Assembly (NCBI GenBank): GCA_032622095.1
Contig: CP136068.1
Span: 157,197,151 to 157,261,150 of the forward strand
DNA from: Siphonodentalium dalli
Taxonomy: Eukaryota; Mollusca; Scaphopoda; Gadilida; Siphonodentaliidae
Direction: 5' to 3'
Length of the DNA stretch: 64,000 bases
The position numbers and the translations under genes are program-made. A model generated the notes under the pieces. That model ran no database searches and was not told the DNA's origin. It saw only the letters and a program-made list of their open reading frames with translations. Below, piece after piece: positions 33,536 through 44,929 of the stretch (positions are counted from its first letter, which is position 1; the number at the start of each line of letters is the position of its first letter).

Positions 33536-33656
33536 CAGTGCCAAGTCCGATTTTTGTATCAACCCATATTTCCTTGATCATTTTTCAAATTTATTGATTA
33601 TAATAATGTGATACATTGATGGAAAGAGCTCTAAGACTTGGCACTGAAAGGGTTAA
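33536..33656. mobile_element. family F TTAA element, 113 bp
   Basis: TTAA-CCCTTTCAGTGCCAAGTC left, GACTTGGCACTGAAAGGG-TTAA right. Left end and TTTTTGTATCAACCCATAT match family E, but there is no hairpin cassette. Confidence 0.92.
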
Positions 33657-34098
33657 GGAGTCTAACATGCCAGTAGAGTGCAACCCAACTGAAGGAGAAG
33701 AGATTCATGACATGATCTATGGTTTCTAGTTCTAATGATTGTGGGATTGCTGGGCATAGTCCAGTCATTTTTATGTGGTATTAAGTTTTCACAATTTGTT
33801 AGAGTGACTTCCTCAGTGAATTCATGTTTATTGAAATCAGATTTCAGCAATTGAACCGAGCGCACTCTAAATATAGGGACTTGCACTCTAAATATAGGGA
33901 TGCCGCCATGGTTATGATAGGAGGAAAATTCAGTGAGTCTCAGAGAAGAAATACATTGTTGGCCTTGTATGCTGCATCTCAATTGCATTTATTTAGTCAT
34001 CTTGGGAAAGCCTTGCATCGTCCTAGAAATGAAATCTGAACGAAAGATCTAGAGATGTTAATCTCATAGGACTTTCATCGGCTTGTCAAAGAGACTTA
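33657..34098. other. no gene; 21-bp duplication
   Basis: GCACTCTAAATATAGGGA occurs twice near 33861-33900. TTCATGACATGATCTATGG near 33703 resembles the tip of family I. Two opposed frames cover the stretch without any known domain. Confidence 0.45.
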
Positions 34099-34498
34099 TT
34101 AACCCTTTACCCAACAAACCGGCCAAAACTGGCCAAATAAAGCTGCAACAGCCTAAAATATCTTCGGTCTGTCTCAATAGAACCATACAAATATGGATAT
34201 CATTGGAACCGGCTCCTTGACCACATTGTGATAGTTACAGTTATGCCCTGTGCCAATGCATTCTCTTATATATGCGAGTCGACCATAGGTCGCCTCGCAT
34301 ATATAAGAGAATGCATTGGCCTAAAAAAAATCTTTTTTTAACACTTTTTACCATTTTTTCTTACATTCTTTAACAATTTTAGAATTTTTAATGTGTTAAG
34401 CCAATGCATTCTCTTATATATCCGAGGCGACCTATGGTCGACTCGCATATATAAGAGAATGCATTGGCACAGGGCCCTTCTGTTGGGTAAAGGGTTAA
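34099..34498 (+). mobile_element. family B TTAA element, complete
   Basis: TTAA at both ends, two hairpins (one CG change in the second), full spacer and unique arm. Confidence 0.93.
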
Positions 34499-34513
34499 TG
34501 TTCAATCAAAAGG

Positions 34514-34733
34514 TACAGTAATGGTCTAATTAATCGACCCCTTAACCACAGCAGAATTATGGGTAACTTTTCAGGATTTAGTCGGAAATATAGCTTGTTG
34601 CCATTCATCGGAAAGCTCTCGGGGAGAGCTTGCTTTCCGATGATGGCAACAAGCCATATTTCCAACTAAATCCTGAAAAGTTACCCATAATTCTGCTGTG
34701 TTTAAGGAGTCGATTACTTAGGGCATTACTGTA
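34514..34733. mobile_element. family A foldback element
   Basis: TACAGTAATGGTCTAATTAA left, GGGCATTACTGTA right; centre CTCTCGGGGAGAGC. Confidence 0.93.
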
Positions 34734-35084
34734 AATCTACACATGATGCTGATATTATCCCTTTCTATACTAAATACTCATTGACGAGTAGTTCCCTTAC
34801 AAAATGTTCATATAATAAGGTCAGGTCATTTGTTGAACTTATTATCTGAAAATTTCTCACCAAAGATTATAAATCCTTCTGCACATGTATTAGCTTTTGG
34901 ACTGTCTGTTGTCTGCTTTTATTACCTGAACATCAATCCAAATGAATAATAGACCATTCCAATCTATATATTTATAACTGAGTGGGAGAAACCATATAGT
35001 AGAGATAGGGTTAAACCATTGTGAGCAATTATCATAGCAATGATGATAGCTGATTTAATAGCCTTCTGCAGAACATACAATTAA
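34734..35084. other. no feature recognised
   Basis: AT-rich; no repeat family or coding signal. Confidence 0.4.
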
Positions 35085-35565
35085 TTCTGACAGCAGGTAA
35101 TTAAAATACTATAACTACCAAAGTGATATTAACCCTTTTGGGAGCCCCCAGACTATAGAGAACAATACACTGACAACTGTGGTCTGCTTGGGTTTGTATG
35201 AGGCTCCACATGAGAGTGTTAAGCAGGTAATTTACTATAACTACCAAAGTGATATTAACCCTTTATGGAGCCCCCAGATAGAGAGAACAATACACTGATG
35301 ACTGTTGTCTGCTTGGGTTTGTATTAGGTTCCATATGGGATAAGCAGGTAATTTACTATAACTACCATAGTGATATTAACCCTTTTTTACTAAACACTCA
35401 TTGATGAGTACTTATCCCTTTAATAGGGAATGTTCAGATAAAGTCCATGTGAATCGATAAAAAAATGGGAAGATGATTAACCCTTTATGGTGCCCCAGAC
35501 AGAGAGAACAATGCACTGATGACTGTCCTCTACTTGGGTCTGTATGAGGCTCCATATGGGAGTGT
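35085..35565. repeat. ~125-bp tandem repeat, about 3.5 units
   Basis: Units hold AGCAGGTAATTTACTATAAC, AGTGATATTAACCCTTT, GAGAACAATRCACTGA and GCTTGGGTTTGTAT. The third unit has a different centre. Confidence 0.85.
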
Positions 35566-35568
35566 TAT

Positions 35569-35945
35569 TTAACCCTTTACCCAACAAACCGGCCAAAACC
35601 GGCCAAATAAAGCTTCAACAGCCTAAAATATCTTCGATCTGTCTCAATAGAACCATACAAATATGGATATCATTGGAACCGGCTCCTTGACCACATTGTG
35701 ATAGTTACAGTTATACCCTGTGCCAATGCATTCTCTTATATATGCGAGTCGACCATAGGTCGCCTCGCATATATAAGAGAATGCATTGGCCTAAAAAAAA
35801 TCTTTTCTTACAATCTTTAACAATTTTATAATTTTTAATGTGTTAAGCCAATGCATTCTCTTATATATGCGAGGCGACCTATGGTCGACTCGCATATATA
35901 AGAGAATGCATTGGCACAGGGCCCTTCTATTGGGTAAAGGGTTAA
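35569..35945 (+). mobile_element. family B TTAA element, complete
   Basis: TTAA at both ends; spacer partly deleted (TCTTTTCTTACAATCTTTAA). Its right TTAA also starts the C remnant. Confidence 0.93.
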
Positions 35946-36120
35946 CCATTTCATGATGAGAGCTGGTGCAGCATTTAAAACCTTGTATATAAGATAATGC
36001 ACTGGCTTACAAGGTCAAGGTAAATATTGTTAGGCCAATGTAATGTATTCTCTTATATATATAAGCATGAATTCATAGCAGAGTCAATTAATTTAAACAT
36101 TAATTAATGCACTGTCACAG
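35942..36120. mobile_element. family C remnant
   Basis: TTAA-CCATTTCATGATGAGAGC, GCTGGTGCAGCATT, then GCTTACAAGGTCAAGGTAAA; hairpins mostly lost; no right end. Confidence 0.7.
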
Positions 36121-36256
36121 ATATACCAAAATGTATCGCTAGGTATGTATCACTACGGGCAGGTATGATGATGTCCCACATCAATTAACCACCCCCACCC
36201 CTCCACAGAAACATTATACAAGCTTTCCAACATGGCCTCCTGGTAAACACCTAATA

Positions 36257-36526
36257 TCTACCTATATAAAAACCAAGTGTTTGTGTGTAATTCTGTCAAA
36301 ATTTTTGAGCGTCTAAAATATCTCCCGATATTTTCACTGATATAATGCGTTTCTCCGAATACGAGATGTGTTTCCAGTGGCATCCATCATTACAAAACAT
36401 CAAAGCCAAATTCAGGATAAACTCTGCGCACTGCTTGCCGTCTTTCTTTATAACATTATCAGTGGTGACTATATTTTCCTGCATGTCATGTTTGTCACCC
36501 ATCATTTGTGACGGGCAATCCCCTAG
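36257..36526 (+). mobile_element. 270-bp non-autonomous Helitron
   Basis: 5' TCTACCTATATAAAAACCAA right after an A. 3' hairpin-like CACCCATCATTTGTGACGGG, CAATCC, then CTAG followed by T. TC start, CTRR end, A/T flanks and a subterminal hairpin are the Helitron signature, and TCTA-TATAAAAA starts are frequent in invertebrate Helitrons (family knowledge). No Rep/helicase. Confidence 0.82.
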
Positions 36527-36555
36527 TATATTTATAATCATTTCCAAATTCTTTG

Positions 36556-36903
36556 TTAACCCTTTACCCAACAAACCGGCCAAATATTAAGCTTCGACAG
36601 CCTAAAATATCTTCGGTCTGTCTCAATAGAACCATACAAATATGGATATCATTGGAACCGGCTCCTTGACCACATTGTGATAGTTACAGTTATGCCCTGT
36701 GCCAATGCATTCTCTTATATATGCGAGTCGACCATAGGTCGCCTCGCATATATAAGAGAATGCATTGGCATTGACCATTTTTTCTTACATTCTTTAACAA
36801 TTTTATAATTTGTAATGTGTTAAGCCAATGCATTCTCTTTGGTCGACTCGCATATATAAGAGAATGCATTGGCACAGGGCCCTTCTGTTGGGTAAAGGGT
36901 TAA
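36556..36903 (+). mobile_element. family B TTAA element, second hairpin damaged
   Basis: TTAA at both ends. The first hairpin is whole; the second lacks its TATATATGCGAGGCGACC side (GCATTCTCTTTGGTCGACTC). Confidence 0.92.
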
Positions 36904-37711
36904 ATTGTGGCATGATTTTTTTTATTTTCTGGAAGTTGTCCCCCCCTCCTTTGCCCTTGGTTGTATTATGGCGCTTGTGTATAGACTTTGTTTGTGGGGG
37001 GGGGGGGGTAATAAAAATAAAACTAATTAGCCTACCTGTTCATAGAGACCGTGAAGTAAGAAGTGACTTCAATGTTATTTGTGAAGTTACAACAGATGTT
37101 GAGGTTTAATCAAACTCTGTAAATCTATGTGATTGATGTCACAATAAATGTCGGCATTTATTACAATAAATTAAATTTTTTATATGTACAGGCTATATCC
37201 TATAAATCTATAAATTGTAACATTAAGTATTAAGGCACAGATGTGCAGAAAGAGATTACATGTATCTGCTGAACATAATACTGTTAATTTTAACAGTAAG
37301 TAATGCACTAAAAACAGACATTTCAGAAAGGAGTAGCCTGACCAAGGCTGTAGGCAAATTACAGGAGCCAGAGTGAATCCACATCCAGTACATCGGCCAC
37401 TCACCCATTAAATCCAAATCTAATGTTATGCACCAAGATAAAAATCTAAATAACTACATGTATGCTACCTGTTCAATAAGCTGATGACAATATAAACAAT
37501 TATTACAACGAAAATACCTCATTATTTAGCCCCCCCCCCAGGCTATAAACTGTTAATTCTGACAGTAGATAAATGCACTATAACCTACTAGTACCAGAAT
37601 AGGATAAAGTCTATCCAAGGCTGAACACAGAATCATAGTCAATCCATGGGACTAAAAATTTCTGGCATAAAAATCTAAATAGCTTCGCTTTCTGTCCAAG
37701 AAGCTTGTCAC
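36904..37711. other. unique and repeat-R sequence, no gene
   Basis: G run at about 37001-37008. 37545-37660 (TTAATTCTGACAGTAG, GTCTATCCAAGGCTGAACAC) is repeat R, shared with 38355-38610. The 74-codon minus frame has no domain. Confidence 0.45.
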
Positions 37712-37984
37712 TTATCCCTTCCATGACTGGACTTCCTGAAATTTTGAGAAAACCCTGTGCCAATGCATTCTCTTATATATGCAAGTCTCCCATAGGGACC
37801 CTCGCATATATAAGAGAATACACTGGCCTAACAATATTTACCATGATCTTGGTAAGCCGGTGCATTCTCTTATATATGCGAGGCACCCTATGGGGGAGAC
37901 TCACATACATGTATATAAGAGAATGCACTGCGGCACAAGATCTTTAATGCTGCACCAGCGCAGCTCCTGCCATGAAAGGGTTAA
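37712..37984. mobile_element. family C element, left TTAT
   Basis: TTAT-CCCTTCCATGACTGGAC left and CCATGAAAGGG-TTAA right; hairpins with a few additions (GGGGGAGAC). Confidence 0.85.
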
Positions 37985-38151
37985 CATCAAAGTGGCTACA
38001 ATGTTATTTGTAAAAGTAGCAACAGTAATTCACTAATTGTGGCTTGGTCCAAATACGTTAATCTATACAAGGATGAAGTGATAATAAAGGTATTTTTATG
38101 TAAGTAATCGTTTTAATGAAAGTACCTAATTTAATACTCTTCCAGGCAAGA

Positions 38152-38357
38152 CACAGTAATGCCCTAAATAATCGACTCCTTAACCACAGCAGAATTATGG
38201 GTAATTTTTCAGGATTTAGTGAAATATGGCTTGTTGCCATTCATCGGAAAGCTCCCAGTGAGAGCTTTGGCAACAAGCCATATTTCCGACTAAATCCTGA
38301 AAAATTACCCATAATTCTGCTGTGGTTAAGGAGTTGATTACTTAGGGCATTACTGTG
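38152..38357. mobile_element. family A element, outer TA changed
   Basis: CACAGTAATGCCCTAAATAA left and GGGCATTACTGTG right; centre shortened on one side (GAGAGCTTTGGCAAC). Confidence 0.9.
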
Positions 38358-38610
38358 CTATTAATTCTGACAGTAGCTAAACACAACATAACATACCAGG
38401 ATGTGATTAAATCTATCCAACTGTCAGTGGCTAAACACACTATAACATAACCAGAATGGGATTATGTCTATCCAAATGACAGTAGCTAAACACACTATAA
38501 CATACCAGAATGGGATTATGTCTATCCAACTGACAGTGGCTAAACACACTATAACATACCAAAATGGGATTATGTCTATCCAAGGCTGAACACAGATCAC
38601 CGGAATCAGA
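38358..38610. repeat. repeat R, ~54-bp tandem units, about 4
   Basis: Units contain CTGACAGTGGCTAAACACAC, ATAACATACCAGAATGGGAT and TATGTCTATCCAA. Confidence 0.85.
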
Positions 38611-38924
38611 TTAAATCCTGAGGACTAACTTCCTGAACACTGTCCTGAACACCGCACGTTAACTCCGAGCATATTCAATAGACCAAAAAACTGCACAAAT
38701 CCACGTGTCGAAAAGAAATAGAAGAAATCGTGACATAGGTTTGTATATCAAGCAGAGCCTATTGAGAATCCAGGAGAGCTTGACACAGTGTTTACATTGT
38801 ATCGTATGAATACACATTCACCAATAAAATTTATTGACTCAGTGAATTCAATAAGACAATGCGAGTTGTAACTGCCCTCAGGCAGAACTGTGACAAGGTA
38901 TGTGTTGGTGGGACAGTGTGTGTG

Positions 38925-40640
38925 TAGCCATGAAATATTCTTCATGCATCTCTGCATCTGATAACTCCGTCTCATATCATGTATTAATAGAGAGGTTTCG
39001 CAACAATCAGATTACTGATAGCTGCTGGTATTAAATGAGAGGCCGATAATGATCGGCATATGTTTAACCCTTAATGTGAAATACACTGTACAGTATGTGA
39101 CAATGTGTCATGGTAACACCATCTCATATCATGTATTAATAGAGAGGTTTCGCAACAATCAGATTACTGATAGCTGCAAGCATTAAACGAGAGGCTGATA
39201 ATGATCGGCATATGTTTAACCCTTAATGTGAAATACAGTATGTGACAATGTGTTATGGTACCACCATCTCATATCATGTATTAATATAGAGGTTTTGCAA
39301 CAATCAGATTACTGATAGCTGCTAGCATTAAACAAGAGGCTGATGGTGATCGGCATATGTTTAACCCTTACTGTGAAATACAGCATGTGATAGTGAGTTA
39401 TGGTACCACCATCTCATATCATGTATTAATAGAGAGGTTTTGCAACATTCTGATTACAGATAGCAGCTATCATTAAATGAGAGGCTGATGCAGATCGGCA
39501 GATGTTTAACCCATGCTGTGATAGAAAGTATGTGTCCCTGTGACAATGTGTTAGTGTGTTACATGTATGGTAGCGTATATATGCTGTGAAACATTCTGTG
39601 CATCTCTGCATCTGATAACTACCATCTCATATCATGTATTAATAGTGAGGTTTTGCAACATTCTGATCAGATGAGAGGCCACTCATGATCGGTAGATGTT
39701 TAACCCATATTGTGGTATAAAGTATGTGACAGTATGTGACTGTGTTTATGTTTAGGTATATATGGTGAGAAGCATTCTTCATGTATCTCTGAATCTGATA
39801 ACATCATCTCATATCATGTATTAATAGAGAGGTTCCGCAACAATCTGATTACAGATAGCAGCTGGCATTCAACAAGAGGCCACTCATGATCGGTAGATGT
39901 TTAACGCACCATGTGTAACTGTGTGTTAGTGTTGTGGTCGATAATGTGAAACATTCTTCATGCATCTCTGCATCTGATAACATCATCTCATATCATGTAT
40001 TAATAGTGAGGTTCCGCAACAATCTGATTACATATAGCAGCTAGTATTAAATGAGAGGCCGAAAATGATCGGTAGATGTTTAACCCATGCTGTGACAAAG
40101 TATTTGACAGTGTGCTAGTGTTATGGTAGATACTGTGAAATATTCTTCATGCATCTCTGAATCTGATAACATCATCTCATATCATATATTAATAGTAAGG
40201 TTCCGCAACAATCTGATTACATATAGCAGCTAGAATTAAACAAGAGGCCACTCATGATCGGTGGATGTTTAACGCACCATGTGTAACTGTGTGTTAGTGT
40301 TGTGGTCGATAATGTGAAACATTCTTCATGCATCTCTGTATCTGATAACATCATCTCATATCATGTATTAATAGTGAGGTTCCGCAACAATCTGATTACA
40401 TTTAGCAGCTAGTATTAAACAAGAGGCCACTCATGATCGGTAGATGTTTACCCCATGCTGTGACAAAGTATTTGACAGTGTGCTAGTGTTATGGTAGATA
40501 CTGTGAAATATTCTTCATGTATCTCTACATCTGATAACTACCATCTCATATCACATAGTAATAGGGAGGTTTCGCAACATTATGATCACAGATAGCAGCT
40601 CGCATTAAACAAGAGGCCACTCATGATCGGTAGAATAAAA
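38925..40640. repeat. second satellite, ten units of 145-213 bp
   Basis: Each unit has CTCATATCATGTATTAATAG, GAGGTTTCGCAACAATC, GATAGC(A/T)GCT and GATCGG(C/T)A(G/T)ATGTTTAAC. CTCATATCAT starts at 38971, 39123, 39268, 39413, 39626, 39808, 39987, 40176, 40355 and 40545. The first units are 145-152 bp; later ones add a ~35-bp segment (GAAATATTCTTCATGCATCT) and are 179-190 bp, so a short and a long subtype lie in blocks. Confidence 0.95.
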
Positions 40641-41136
40641 TGTACGTTTTTGGGGATACTAACACAAACAACTAAAAATAAAAAAATTCTGTTGTGACGT
40701 TATTGTTGTAAGTGTTCACTCGCAATAAAGAATCACTAACAATGATATAATATATCCTGACTATATTAAAAATAATAATTTGTTGACGGACATAAGAAGC
40801 AATGAACATATCACAGTGAGCCAGTGCCTCCACCCATTCTCATATATTTATTTCATATAATAAACTTACTCTACCATGACTGCCATTAGTCGCACCGTCA
40901 TACTGATGAATATATTGGTGTCTTTATTCCTGCCTCGGGGTGCGTGTAACTGATTGAGATATACAATATACAGCCATTATCAGAGGATTTGACTGTTGTC
41001 TTAAATGGATCAAAATATCCATCCTTGAGTTTGGACATCATTCTAAATGAATTTTATTGGACCAATTAAATTTCAAGGTCAGTAGCTGAATTGTTTTATG
41101 CTCAATTATATTTTCGCTTACCCAGTTAATATTTAT
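40641..41136. other. no feature recognised
   Basis: AT-rich unique sequence without repeat family or coding signal. Confidence 0.4.
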
Positions 41137-41378
41137 TTAACCCTTTCAGTGCCAAGTCCAATTTTTGTATCAACCCATATTTCCTTGATCATTGATCAAG
41201 TCCAATTTTTGTACCAACTCATATTTCCTTGATCATTTTTCAAATTTATTGATTATAATAATGTGATACATTGATGGAAAGAGCTCTTAGTCACATTATT
41301 ATAATCAATAAATTTGAAAAATGATCAAGGAAATATGTGGGTTGGTACAAAAATTGGACTTGGCACTGAAAGGGTTAA
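41137..41378. mobile_element. family F TTAA element, extended
   Basis: TTAA-CCCTTTCAGTGCCAAGTCC and the inverse. Its interior is a long palindrome through TTTCCTTGATCATTTTTCAA with a GAAAGAGCTCTTAG centre, and the left arm has an internal duplication. Confidence 0.92.
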
Positions 41379-41589
41379 TATATTAGAATGGGTGGAGACT
41401 GGCTCAGAATGATAATATTCATTGCTTTGTACATGTGCATGGACAAATTATCATTACTTATTGACATGGCTATGTTATGATTGAACTGGCAATTTTTATA
41501 CTTTTGGTACATATTTTGGTCTGAAAAAGCTATCAGTTGGAAATTCCCAAAATCAGGGGTTGTCAGGTTGAAAATTTCCAACACTTAGA

Positions 41590-41735
41590 AAGCTTGAGGA
41601 TACCAGTGGGTGCAAATGGGGTTTGGTCTGGATTGTGGGGGGATGCACTTCAAAATTTTGAAACTTGAGGCACCAGTGGATGCAAATGGGGTATGGTCTG
41701 GATCGGGGGAGGGGGTATACACTTCGAAATTTCAA
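41590..41735. repeat. ~75-bp direct repeat, two copies
   Basis: ACCAGTGGRTGCAAATGGGG and TGGTCTGGAT occur twice. Confidence 0.85.
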
Positions 41736-42052
41736 CCCCCACGGAGACCCTCTTAAGCCAGGGTAATTCCTATTCAGCAATTTAATTTCCAACTGTTGGT
41801 AAATTTGTCCAGGAATGGATTGATAACATATTGCACCCAAACCTGCCCCCACCAACAGTTGCCATGTCCCTACTCAATATTAATATACAGCAATTGACAA
41901 AAGCAAATATAATTTGTACTGTCAGCCCACAGTTAGCCATTTATGTTGAATGAAGTAGTAAATATTTACAATCCAGTAAGTGTTAGTGAAACTGTTATAC
42001 AAGGTTATTATAAATTATTTCAGGAGCCACTTGAAAATTGCTTTACAGGCCA

Positions 42053-42662
42053 TTAACCCTTTCAGTGCCAGGTCCGATTTTTGTATCAACCGATATCCTC
42101 TGTGTGGGGAATCCAAGGGGCAGAGTGTGTGTAGATAATATCACTATATATTTGTTATTGTCAATAACCATTAAGAAGCCCTTTCAGTGCCAGGTCCGAT
42201 TTTTGTATCAACCCATATACCCTGTGCCAATGCATTCTCTTATATATGCGAGTCGACCATAGGTCGCCTCGCATATATAAGAGAATGCATTGGCCTAACA
42301 AATTTTCATCATTTGTTATTATTTTTTACAATTTTTTACAATTTTAATAATTTTTTCTTATTTTCTTTAACAGACTTATTTTGTAGGTTTAGTGCCAGGG
42401 AATCTTACGTTTTACATGGGCATCAAAATTATTACTATGAATACTTGGTGATAGTTTTGAGTTATAACATGTCCCTAAGGTTTTAGCCAGTTTGTTTTAA
42501 AATTTGCTATAGCATGCTTAAGCATACCCAAAACAAATTCAACCCAAAAAAAAACAATATAAAAAAAATAAAAAAATAAAATGTTTTTAATTTTTTTAGG
42601 GCCGATTTAACAGACTGTAAATTAGGGCCGATGAGATCGGCCCCTGGCACTAAAAGGGTTAA
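42053..42662 (+). mobile_element. family E TTAA element with duplicated left end
   Basis: TTAA at both ends. The left end CCCTTTCAGTGCCAGGTCCG occurs at 42057 and again at about 42180, separated by repeat V (42108-42178). One hairpin, spacer and GCCGATGAGATCGGCCCC follow. Confidence 0.88.
42108..42178. repeat. repeat V, copy 1
   Basis: Reads on the minus strand as GGTTATTGACAATAACAAAT and CACACTCTGCCCCTT, matching 49769-49840. Confidence 0.85.
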
Positions 42663-42965
42663 ACCGCAATATATGGCAATGGTGATTTCTTACTGCGCAT
42701 TCATAGCCAGAAGCCAGCCAGGGACATTCTCTGAGTGGTACAGATCTAACAAGCCAGAAAATGAGACTGACTGCCCTGTTATTAACACACCAGTGGACAG
42801 GAAACAATAATTACCTACATGTCTGACCCTGTCACTAAATCAGAATAATATGGCTTCTATTAATATACAGAAAGACATTTCTATTTATAAACAACAATGT
42901 ACTCCATGTAGTCATGGTATGATTTACTGTAAGTCAGGTGTACTGTAGCCATGGAGTGGGTCTGA

Positions 42966-43645
42966 ACTTAAAGACATATTATGGACTTGTTCCGCCATAT
43001 CAAATCCAGTCGGAAGTCGGGATTTTTTTACCCTGTGCCAATGCATTCTCTTATATATGCGAGTCGACCATAGGTCGCCTCGCATATATGGGAATGCATT
43101 GGCCTAACAATTTTTTACAATTTTAATAATTTTTTCTCGTATTCTTTAACAATTTTATAATTTCACCCATACAGAGCCCCAGACAAACATGAGCAGACGA
43201 CACTCTTCTATATGCTTCTATATATGTGTGGGGCTCCCTGCAGGGTAATGGATGTTTTTTATTTTATGTCCTAAAAATTGTCAGAAACATTTATTTAAAA
43301 AAAATGATAAAAAATTGTTAGGCCAATGCATTCTCTTATATATGCGAGGCGACCTATGGTCGACTCGCATATATAAGAGAATGCATTGGCACAGGGTAAA
43401 AAAACAACTGACAAGTTTAGTACTCAGGCGCTATACCAACTGTGGGAATGTACCATTATTATACTAATATCACCGAAAAACTCAAAGATATCGACCTTAC
43501 CACTTCATAGATATCATCGTCTGAACAACGCTTAATTGAAAATATTTACATCTCGATAAACTAAAGAAATGATTTCGCCATCAAGAGTCATTGCAATTAA
43601 TTAATATATACGAATGACGATGTGTGCTGTAAATTTTGATTATAT
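42966..43645 (-). repeat. family H copy split by a free hairpin element
   Basis: AGACATATTATGGACTTGTTC at the left and GTTTAGTACTCAGGCRCTAT-like text at the right match 48459-48886, which is not interrupted. Further right come CATCGTCTGAACAACGC and GCCATCAAGAGTCATTGCA, the H core. Confidence 0.75.
43029..43399. mobile_element. hairpin cassette pair outside any TTAA element
   Basis: TACCCTGTGCCAATGCATTC at the left and GAATGCATTGGCACAGGGTA at the right, in a T-run/A-run setting and without TTAA. Both hairpins are present (the first lacks part of its right stem). The spacer includes an AGAGCCCCAGACA / GTGGGGCTCCCTG piece. It suggests that the cassette can exist as its own unit. Confidence 0.75.
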
Positions 43646-44261
43646 GATCCAATTTACTGTAAGCCAGTACTGTAGCCACGGGGAGGGGGTGTAGCCATGG
43701 AGGAGGTCTGAACTTCACCACCCACATCTCCATGATATTGTAGAGTCATGATCCAATTTACTGTTTTCTGGCATGCAACTTGGAAAAAACCTTTAATTTT
43801 CTTCACTGATCATAGACTGAAATTTTCACCGGTTAATCTGTTTACTTTTCATATTCACTAATTAAACTAATTAGGGCATTACTGTATATCCCAGAACAAA
43901 CTAATAGTTGTCACGTCTGCAATGATTAAGCTAGAACCCATCAATCTAAGTGGAGAACGGCACAGAGCACAGCTAGTGGTGGGAGCAATCCTTTTAAGCT
44001 GTGACGTGTTGACGATGTGGTGACATGGGATACAGGGAGTTGACAGGATTTCCAGAGGGTTGATAAATGAACGCTACCATATAAGTGATATGTGCTAACC
44101 TGCCGTCACATTGTGTCAGACTGCGACATGCTGCCTGCGTTAAGTGATCCACGTGGAGGAGCATGCCTGGCACGTATGATTTGTCAGGGGCTTCGGAATA
44201 AGGGAGCAGATGGGATAGCTGGTACCCCTGCAAGGGAGCAGAAAACGATGATCAATGATCC
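43646..44261. other. no gene; paralogous segment and A-tip
   Basis: 43866-43886 (AATTAGGGCATTACTGTA) is an A right tip. 44093-44190 resembles 46337-46430 (GTGCTAACCTGCC, GACATGCTGC-like, GGAGCATG, TGGCACRTATGATTT). Several overlapping frames on both strands show no domain. Confidence 0.5.
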
Positions 44262-44770
44262 ACAGAAAGCCTAGATCATGCCATGAATCTCTACTCTGGC
44301 TAACGCTCGTAGAGATCATATTCCACCAGTACAAATCCTGGGAACTTTTTGAAGTTTTGACAGGGAACCTTATAAATTTGAAAGAATAACAAAGGGAATA
44401 TATTTATTTGTTATTATCTCTTTCTTAATAATGTACTTCACTGTAGGTTAAGGTCCCAACTCGAAATTTCACGATTTAAGTGACTTTGTGAGCGATTTTG
44501 CTTTTCGTTTCTTACAATTATGGAATTTTTCTTGGGCAATTAGTTGAGTTTATTGCGATATCGGCTCTCAAAAGGACATTCACATATAGTGACGTATCCA
44601 TATTACGGAACAGATAATCACTACGAAATATAATCCCCCCGTGTTATTTTTAAACTTTATATGGTTCCCTGTCAAAATTAAAAAAAGTTCCCAGGATTTG
44701 TACTGGTGGAATATGATCTCCACGGGTGTTATACATAGTAAAGATTCATGGCATGATCTACAGAAAGCCT
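44262..44770. mobile_element. family I element with 11-bp duplication
   Basis: ACAGAAAGCCT lies at 44262-44272 and 44760-44770. The element (44273-44759) starts AGATCATGCCATGAATCT and ends with the inverse; its arms pair for over 100 bp (CATATTCCACCAGTACAAAT, GAACTTTTTGAAG). Long terminal repeats with a 9-11-bp duplication fit Mutator-like elements (family knowledge). No transposase. Confidence 0.88.
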
Positions 44771-44929
44771 TGAAATACCGTAATGTCCCTGACATTTGAA
44801 AAATGAGGCACTATCACATTTGCCGATTCCTCAACCCCCTCCCCCATCCAACTACCCCCATCCCTCTGTCCCCCTTCATGGAAGGGTCAACAACCACCCC
44901 TCCCACCCCTCCCAAGCATTGAAATAGAG

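Noticed and set aside
33824-34039. 71-codon plus frame with AAMVMIGGKFSESQRR
   Set aside because: Short, includes a 21-bp duplication, no family recognised, and an equally long frame exists on the other strand.
41590-41735. Possible gene fragment in overlapping frames (GAGLGAICYQS...)
   Set aside because: The frame crosses a 75-bp duplication and has no domain.
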